From Axinella damicornis (lineage: Eukaryota > Porifera > Demospongiae > Axinellida > Axinellidae): a stretch of DNA of 64,000 nucleotides. The position numbers and the translations under genes were made by a program. Location of the stretch: assembly GCA_963931865.1 (NCBI GenBank), contig OZ007518.1:6874570-6938569 (forward strand). Reading direction: 5' to 3'. The notes under the pieces are model-generated. The model saw only the letters and a program-made list of their open reading frames with translations. It made no database searches and was not told the DNA's origin. Positions 56,616-64,000 of this stretch are shown here, piece after piece (position 1 is the first letter of the stretch; every line of letters starts with the position of its first letter).

Positions 56616-57086
56616 ATGGTGTGCACCATCTATTCAGCCTTAGAGTGCCGCTATTTTAGACAGAAGCTGACACACCTTGGTGAATGTTCTGTGTACAGAG
56701 AAGACAAACCAATGGCTTTTCACATTAGCCAAGCCTTTGAAGTGACTCAGAGGCACACCAGCAAGGTACCGGTAGTGATGAAACTAGCTACATTCAACAA
56801 GTTCCTTCACACTGTAGTGCATCTTCCTTGCCTTCCACAATTGCTGCATAACATGTCACGCTTAGTTTCGGTAGCCTTCCTCGGAGGCTGCCTTGCAGGA
56901 GTGCCAACAGCCTTTGTTCTTTTCAGTGGCATGGCACTTCACTCTCTTTTGTGTTGGAGAAACAAACAAAGAACTAATTACTCAAGTCCACCTCCCAGTA
57001 ACCTAAGGAACTGTCCTCATGCACTGCGAATGAAGGGAGCATCATTATATTATACTTTCTGTAGCACACATTTACTTGCTAATTAG
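56616..57086 (+). CDS. Hypothetical 156-residue protein
   Basis: ATG at 56616, stop at 57084-57086. One hydrophobic stretch, FLGGCLAGVPTAFVLFSGMA, is long enough to cross a membrane. No family is recognised, and no splice sites or promoter were identified. The parallel segment at about 37365-37780 has stops and indels, so the frame is not conserved in the older copy. It lies tail to tail with the second metallopeptidase gene. It could be a chance frame in duplicated DNA. Confidence 0.25.
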   Translation: MVCTIYSALECRYFRQKLTHLGECSVYREDKPMAFHISQAFEVTQRHTSKVPVVMKLATFNKFLHTVVHLPCLPQLLHNMSRLVSVAFLGGCLAGVPTAFVLFSGMALHSLLCWRNKQRTNYSSPPPSNLRNCPHALRMKGASLYYTFCSTHLLAN

Positions 57087-57430
57087 CGGTGCCAGAGAAG
57101 GTTAGTTTGTCTGTCTTTGTAAAATTTGAGGGTAACAGTAACACGCACTTATTAGTGAGCTAGTATATATAGCTAGTGTCCCTATGCAGCAGTGCTGTTT
57201 TACAGTGAACCCTTCAGTAGCTACTGCAATGGAAATTGAATCAGCAGCCAAAACTATTTCTAGATATTAGCTTCAATCACAAAAAAAAATCTAGTACAAT
57301 GAAAGATAATATTTGCATCTCACTCCAAATCACTTATGGGAAATGTAAACAATCAATCTATAAAGTTATTAATATTGCTGCAGAGGCTTAAGTTAAGTCA
57401 ATAATTGTTGCTTAGAGGCCCATGCAGATA

Positions 57431-60400
57431 TTACTGCTTGAATTTGAAGTCATCAGACAGTATATTGTTGACCAGGTAGTCCCGGTAGACTCCATCAATC
57501 AGCCCTTCTCCTTGCTCACCATGGTTCATGGCAGTCCAGCAGTGTTGGTTAACAGCTGTCTTGTGCTTCATGAATCCCCACAATGGGCGGTTCCTCACTG
57601 GCACAGGCTTCTTATTTGGAAGGATTGCAATCCTTTGCATTTCATCGATTTCGACACCGCTTCGGAAGAACTGACCTATTTGTAAGCATAGATGTTCAGA
57701 ATCACTTGCAATATACATGCCATGCACTCAAGCCATAGTGTAGATGTTTATTTGACAACAAAGCATAGCTAAAATGTATGCCCAGTTGACCGAACACACA
57801 GCTCAATCTGTTATGGGTACCCAGTTGAATGGAAGTATTTAATTAGGGCAGCTGCGTGTTATTTAGATTCCTGTGTGAAGTTACTTATCCACGCATTCAA
57901 CAACTTTTGTCTCAGAAAAGGTAGTTGAGATGGAAATAGACACTAACATAACCATATATCAAGGTCGAGAGCTATGTTATATGCCCACATGCATAACTGC
58001 AGCTGGTGCTCTGACAAAGAGCAAGCGAATAATTGTCGTCAACTTGATCTACTTTATGAGGCTCAACTAGCTGTGAACGTGTGACAATACTTTGGTCTTA
58101 CAAATACCTGCATATTAAAGGTGACAAAACACTTACTCATGCTAGTGTTCAACTATAATCTAATCATAGACTAACTCCAATAATCTGTACTGCAGTCAAC
58201 ATAATAATGCTAGCTATTCGCTAAACTTGATGACTACGTGCTCACCAATAAGACCATGTGAATCATCACTATGTTGTCCAACACTCTGCCAAAATATTTC
58301 AAGGTGTTTTCGAGTAAACCTGACGGTAAAGCGAAGACCAATATCATCCGCACTGACTGTCACACTGGGGTTACCTTTCTGTTTCTGACCATGAACTGGA
58401 GACAATGACAGTTCCCCATCGTGGAAATCAATGCCTTGGATGCTCTTAGCAGCTAGAGGGATTCCATCTGCAGCTGCAATGTCAATCAGCCCAACGCTGC
58501 CATCAAACGTGAGTTTGGTGTCACTAGACTGGTTATTGAATATTACAACACCGAGCGCACCGATCCAAGTTGCATTTCTAGATCTCTTCCCAGAATTGTG
58601 AACAAACAGAGCATTAATGTGAAAGTTCTTGTTGCTGATGAGGTTGTAGACCGAGCCAATCTCTCCTTGTATCGTATAGCAGAACAGCTCATTGTTTGGC
58701 AGCACAATGCTGAAGTGGGGGTCACCTCCAACTGTCACTTCTGTAATTGGCACTAGGTTGTAAAAGAGGAATCATTATGGGCCAGTGAGGTGTAATAATC
58801 AGATACCAGTACGTGGGTAAGCTGAGTAGTGTTACGTTAGAGGCCTATAGCTAGTCTCTGGCCTGCAAAAACCACACTGACAAAGGGGGCTGAATCTTTG
58901 GGCTCACATCAGAATTTGAAATAGACCAACGAAATTGTAGAACAGTGTTTATTGGAATATATAATAGGGTAGAAAAAGAATTCATGTATTTTGGTGTGAG
59001 TCAAGCGCATCTGTTGTGTGGCTTCAGAAAGTCTATAGTCTCAGTCCCAGACCCAACCAATCCCAGTGCGGATACTCTAATATACTGTAAGCGATATATG
59101 TGCTGGATGATCGGGAACGAGACTATACTGAAAGTCCTTCTCGTACTAGTACTGTACTATAGCAGTCATCGTGGGGCCATACTCTATTGACACTTTAAGA
59201 AGGACAAGAACCTCTGAACTTTGTTGCAGGGTTCTGTTTCATTTCACTATCCATGTTACAGATGGTACAGCGAATACATACTGTGTGATGATACTATGAT
59301 GAGATGTTATTTTCACTTACAGTTACTGAAGGCTTCAGCACTTCCGCAAGCTCAAGGATTTGGCTTTGTGTGACCAGGCCCTCTCCCCTTGATGAGGATG
59401 AGGTCGAGGCACTGGAGTGCAAGTGGCAAGCACATAGCTACAAGCAATTTTACTGCACTGTATAATTTTATTGTTTCATGACGCAAGCACGCACGATCAT
59501 CCGTGAAAGATTTTCACTTAAAATGAACTGCTGTACACAATTCCTCTCATTTTGTTACCTGCTGTTGTGGTTCGACCATAGCATGCAGCACGCTCTGCAA
59601 TGGAAGAGTAATAGGAAGCTAAACGTACGAGTAACATTGTGTTAATGTCATTACTATAGTGCTAACCTGGAACAGGGCAGCTGCTAGTACTATCCTGCAA
59701 GGCAAAAAGATAGAGATATAAGTTAATCAAGCCCTCAGGCGAGACATTTTGGGGGGACACATAGCATAATAGCTATTTCAGATAAAATACAGAAATAGCT
59801 TACATCAAAGGAGAAGGGGCCCAGAAAAAGGAAAAAGATACCATGACCTAGGAGTTTGGGTGCCAATACATGTAGAAGTTGTCGAATCGGAATGTTGTGT
59901 GAGATATTACTGAGGTGCTAAGCATAGCAGTGTGTGCAGAAAAAATAAATTATGTCAGATATAGGACTATCCTATGGAAATTTCACACCGCTGTTGGACC
60001 TTAGATTTAGACTTCCCTGAAGACAGTATGGCTCTACCGTGCCCAGGACTCCAACCATCATGAATTATCAAACGAGGTAGAAAAATAGGAGTGTCTTGCC
60101 CAAATTGCTGAGGCAGATAAGGTTATTCTCAAAGGGAAAGATATCTGTGCATGAATGAACGCTAAAATTAATGCATACAGCACTTTGTAGGGCAGGAGGG
60201 TTGTGGGCAGTATAGTGTACAAGTCCTTGTGATCAAAAGATTGGGCTCCAGCAACTACAATTATTATGAGTTGCTGTATTGCTTGCTTATTAGTCTGTTG
60301 TGGTATTTTTTGGTGCATGAGTAAAACCAAGGGCGTATTGAGCCGCGACGGCGGCGAGAGGGCATCCGCAAACGGCAAAATCTATCTATTTATAGAATCA

Positions 60401-63400
60401 CGTGCTACATTGTTTGTTTCAGATCCGCGGCGCGCGCAGCTCTGGCATGCTAACCACACTGTAGTCACAGCCACAGTTCCTGAAAATATCCATTCTCTAA
60501 TAAGTCAATGAACTTCTAATCTAAACTCAATGTTATTACCCTGCATGGACGGCGCTTACCACTGCCTTCTCCTTGCCTCAGTTTTGCCAATGAACCGTGT
60601 CATTCAGTGGAGACGGTCCTGAGCGAAGCCTACGGCACCTGCGCACAGTGGCTGCCGCATGTAGGACGGACGGGCACGTTGATTCCAGCCGTCAAAACTT
60701 GGATGGCATCCATTCATCCACTCTATGCGATCGATGTCTGGCCTGCTCTGCGATATTCACACATATAGCTACCCTCTGCACATATACGGTTACATACCAA
60801 TATCTAAACATAGCTAGTATATCTGGAGGCCGCATTTGGATTTTGCTGTTTTCATTGTCAATACGAGAGTTGCATGCCCTCTTCCAGTTAGGGTCGATGC
60901 GCCCTTCAATTGGTAAAACCTGACGGAAAGTGGGTGATCGAAGGCCTCCTTGGAGTGCCAAAGATGCTAGCTATCTAATATTTTACCTTCAGTTGTGCTC
61001 ATGAAGGTTTCCTGTTGTTATTATTAGTATAATGCAACTAACACCAATCATGACCTACAAAACAGATTTGTGTACACGATGGGCAGATTAGAGAGCCTTG
61101 GTAACGTGTACCAGACACAGTAATATCCAACACCAACTGCATGGAGATGTAAGGAAATGCAGTAATGATTATAACATGAGACAAGTAGTGAAGGTGGGAT
61201 CTACAGAAATTCTTTAGGGGAAGTGGATGGATATGTAGATGTGCAGAAAACAATGAGAAACGAGCAAAGGCTCGTTGTTAGACTTTCATTTTTGACTGGG
61301 ATGAGACCAAGATAACTCACAGACAAGACCTTTAAGGCTTAAGTACGAATTGCAGTTTTGTGCCAATGTGACATAATGCAATTGTTTTCAGTGGCCGAAC
61401 ACAGGATTTCTAACTGAAACATTCCACTCAACAAGAATAGAGTGTGTTTTAGTATAAGTCAGTTGTGGAAGAGTTAATGAGACTCTAGCACTTATTAGAC
61501 ATCTTCCGTGCACTTACATGAAGTGGATATGAAACTTAAGATGAGAGTCACTTCCTTGCCATATAAATTGTGATGGTATAATAGGAGTGGATTGCAAAGG
61601 AAGAAAATGGGCATGCTGTTAAAATTTGGGTATTGTAATAATAACCTCTTCTCCTTCACAGTCACACTGAAACCAAAGATCCTGCACCTGAATCTTCACA
61701 CCAGTTGAAACAGAGCAGGTATGCTAATATGCAAAGATAAAATGGCAATGGGAATTGTTTAAATTCAAAGGATGGTTTATATAATCACTAATGGAGTACT
61801 ACCATACCTGGTAGCATCCTCCTCCCCACACTGCAGTTGTAGTAATTCCACCTACAGTTCTTGACCACTGCCTGCCATGCTCCACACAGCGAGAACCAGA
61901 CCCATATGTTTCAGCTAAAACATTATCGGCCGGCTGTGCTGCTACAATGGAGCACTCCCTTAATGTGCCACCAACCTAGCAAAATATTGCAGCAGCAAAT
62001 AGGCCAATTAGCACCAGAAACATTCTATATAAACTGAAGGATATGGAGTAGGTGAACAGTTCAAGTTGGAGGCAGCTGCCAGGTAGTTTACATAAAACAA
62101 TGAGATAACATTATTCATAGTGGAAGCGTGTTACAAACTCAATTAACTGCAGACTAATGAGGCCTTATACTTTGCGTCAAATTTTACGAAGGGAAATTGT
62201 TTCTCATGTGTTTTGACTTGTTGCACGGTAGCCTGGTATATTTTGCAGGGCGGCACGAAATTTGGGCACGGAACGAAGACTATGCATGCCTAGAGCAGGT
62301 TCTTCTTGGATGATCCGGTAAGTTATTGTGCAGATAGCTAAAAGTATACACGGATCACCGAATATCTCTTCATCACGACCTAGCAAATATTTCATGGTAG
62401 TGCCAGAGAATTTTTGACGGCTGGGCACCCATCTGCCTCTGCAGAAATTTGATGCAAAAGTGCTTGAGCAGTGAGTCTAATTGCCTAGGTCCAAATACCC
62501 TGGGGCATTTTACTTCCCTGTTCCCAGAGTTTCATTTGGTGTTGTAATGTTGAAATGCAACTTACTATCTGTTATAGTTCCTGAGATATAAAGCAGCAAA
62601 GTTACCAGCAAAAAATTTAATCGAATAGTACATCGTAACCTTAATGAAGACACTGACGTGCACTCAGAAGGTTTCATTTTTGACAGACATGATGCTGACT
62701 GAGAGATCATGCATGTCACAAACACTTGAATTGAATTTACCGAGACTAGATCTTGATAAGGGCAGAAGTCTGTAGAAAATAACGATCCGCCAACCGTTGG
62801 AGCAACGCTGCTGTCAAAATTCGCCCCATTGCTGCCAGTAAAATACTGCAAGGAAAAGAACATTTACATTAACATTACGTAGTTTCAATCTCTAATAATT
62901 ACACATTCCACAACCAGGGTGTGCAGTGGTGCACTGGTCAGGTGAAATACTCAGCTCTCGCTCTCTCCTGCATGGGTTCGAATCCCACTAAAGCCCTGGG
63001 TTATTTTGGTTGGCCTTAAAATAGGAATTTGTCCTTTGCCCTCCCAGAAAAAACACGTTGGTGAAATGCTATTTATGGTAACTCAGTGATTCCCCCCCCC
63101 CCCCCCACACACACACACACCTCCACGTTCATGGGGCTCAGTACATGCATGAAAACCTTGCATGTATTTGAGATGTGACATTCTTGGGTTATGAAATCTG
63201 AACTGAACTTCAAGGTAGTGTCAGCAAATGTGTAACTGAATCACCTAAAGCTAGTACCTGGTTGACCTGGTAGGGCTATCTCAATTGGCTGCAGCTCGAC
63301 TATCAAAAATTGTGCACACAAACAGAGCAGGTACATTACCTGACCACTAATGGTCCCAAATTTCGGTTAATAATGGTCAATACCATAATCTTGTGGATGA

Positions 63401-63533
63401 GTGCCCCCACCCCCAACATTTTGGTTCAATTTCCTGCAATTGATGTACTTGATCTGCTTAATATAATATTAGCCTCATTCCCAAGTCCCTCACATGCAGC
63501 AATGAAAGTTAAGCTTCTTTGCAGTGCATGCAG

Positions 63534-63569
<36 letters not shown>

Positions 63570-64000
63570 GCCTGGGACCGAGCCCACAATTGTTCGGTAG
63601 AACTTAAGTATCTTTAGCTGAGTCAAACAATCCCTGCAGTGAACTGCTTATACCTATCAGTTTGAGTGTTATTAGCATTCATTTGGTCAATTTTGCCACA
63701 GTGAAGAATTAAGCTGTAGTGGAAAGGAATCATCCCTACAACAATGCAACAGCCACCCTGTAACCACGTTCCATTAAAATTCCTATCAAAACCAAGGAAT
63801 GATCATGAAGGATGTATATATGGTTGTGTAATTTTGGGCCAAACTTCAGTCTGTTTACAAGGATCTTCATGTGTTGTGCTGTTGACTCGAATAAGTATTT
63901 GTTGCATGCAGATAATTGTTACTGGATCAGCTCTATTATGTGTTCTGACAGACCTCAGAGTTTGTTATGATTGGAAAGGTTGTTTGATCAATAGCATACC
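57431..64000 (-). CDS. Second leishmanolysin-ITIH-C gene, last nine exons (5' part outside the window)
   Basis: Exons on the minus strand: 62741-62845, 61808-61975, 61646-61723, 61059-61136, 59667-59694, 59559-59594, 58246-58752 and 57431-57675 (TAA at 57431-57433); an intron runs from 62846 to the window edge. Lengths equal those of the first copy except one codon fewer in the GGTLRECS exon and two codons more in the ITIH-C exon. Landmarks are YFTGSNGAN, LFSTDFCPYQ, VGGTLRECS, WGGGCYQ, LICPSCTQICF, the linker DSTSSCPVPERAACYGR, VPITEV, GGDPHFSIVLPN, SHGLIGQFFRSGVEIDE and GLIDGVYRDYLV. Every visible reading frame is intact, so this copy may be functional. The catalytic exons lie outside the window. 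The call counts eight coding exons plus the upstream part that cannot be seen. Confidence 0.82.
58846..59410 (+). mobile_element. Helicase-remnant element family, copy 2 (non-coding)
   Basis: CTAGTCTCTGGCCTG at the left, then GGGCTCACATCAGAATTTGA, TGTGAGTCAAGCGCATC, GGCTTCAGCACTTCCGCAAG and TGACCAGGCCCTCTCCC follow the order of the copy at 17950-18724. A nested hairpin (GTCTCAGTCCCAGACCC ... GGGAACGAGACTATA) lies at about 59038-59126. The helicase fragment is absent. It sits in an intron of the second metallopeptidase gene and is not in the first, so it inserted after the duplication. Confidence 0.7.
60240..60960. mobile_element. Probable insertion in the second metallopeptidase copy
   Basis: The intron from the CPSC exon to the linker exon is about 1.36 kb here but about 0.96 kb in the first copy. 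This stretch has no counterpart there and contains a GC-rich piece (GAGCCGCGACGGCGGCGAGA, CCGCGGCGCGCGCAG) unlike the surrounding AT-rich intron. Its element type is not recognised. Confidence 0.4.
62918..63215 (+). mobile_element. tRNA-derived SINE, copy 2
   Basis: An A-box-like TGGTGCACTGG at 62927-62937 and an exact B-box GGTTCGAATCC at 62975-62985. The tail matches copy 1 (ATTTGAGATGTGACATTCTT, GAAATCTGAACTGAAC) and contains a C-run plus (CA)n insert at about 63093-63120. It lies at the same intron position as copy 1, so one insertion predates the gene duplication. Confidence 0.65.
63537..63568 (+). repeat. Poly-G run of 32
   Basis: Uninterrupted G run, preceded by TAGCCTCATTCCCAAG and followed by AGCCTGGGACCGAGCC, that is, inside a hairpin of the CCTCGTTCCCAGG family. 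It lies in an intron of the second metallopeptidase gene. Confidence 0.85.

Overview
The window reads as nuclear DNA of an early-branching animal, most likely a demosponge. This is inferred from gene families, not from a database match. The genes are split by short GT-AG introns. They include Death-NACHT-LRR receptors, a tyrosine-kinase-like (TKL) kinase whose catalytic loop reads HRDVSSANVLL with DYG in place of DFG, and many DNA-transposon, DIRS, CACTA, Helitron and LINE remnants. Homopolymeric G/C runs of about 30 bp and many MITE-like hairpins are also present. No prokaryotic organisation, rRNA gene or CRISPR array is seen. Most exons below were joined by hand from splice sites, intron phase and protein-family resemblance.

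Layout. At 1.8-7.7 kb lies a plus-strand gene joining Kelch repeats, a coiled coil built on a 21-bp coding repeat, and a TKL kinase domain with a one-base frame break; a weak minus-strand terminal exon lies to its left. From 7.7 to 11.5 kb there are only repeats, including a long (GT)n, a 24-bp tandem array and a poly-C run. From 26.5 down to 11.6 kb on the minus strand runs a mercaptopyruvate sulfurtransferase (MPST) gene of at least six exons. Its 8.3-kb fifth intron holds a nest of mobile elements: a CACTA/TNP2 remnant with a divergent plus-strand gene, a DIRS-type retroelement, a helicase-bearing element, and a family of 29-bp-repeat elements. At 27.1-30.2 kb (minus) is an intact 1048-residue Death-NACHT-LRR receptor. 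Head to head with it at 33.0-35.3 kb (plus) is a broken paralogue.

The right half (35.6-64 kb) is a cluster of minus-strand genes with a notable architecture: a secreted leishmanolysin-type (M8) zinc metallopeptidase whose last exons encode the C-terminal domain of inter-alpha-trypsin-inhibitor heavy chains (ITIH-C). One copy (51.9-38.2 kb) is nearly complete, with a signal peptide and the HEVLHTLGF zinc motif rebuilt across an intron. A second copy (57.4 kb to beyond the window end) repeats the last nine exons. A third survives only as a decayed 3' end at 35.6-36.3 kb. The joining exons have the same lengths and phases in both larger copies, which supports a true fusion and not two neighbouring genes.

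If functional, the genes suggest an immune and environment-response neighbourhood (cytosolic NLR sensors, a Kelch-kinase signalling protein, secreted metallopeptidases that may be tethered to matrix). That link is an inference from families and proximity only. Transcript data would decide the unresolved ends: the 5' end of the Kelch-kinase gene, the last exon of MPST, and the second exon of the metallopeptidase.
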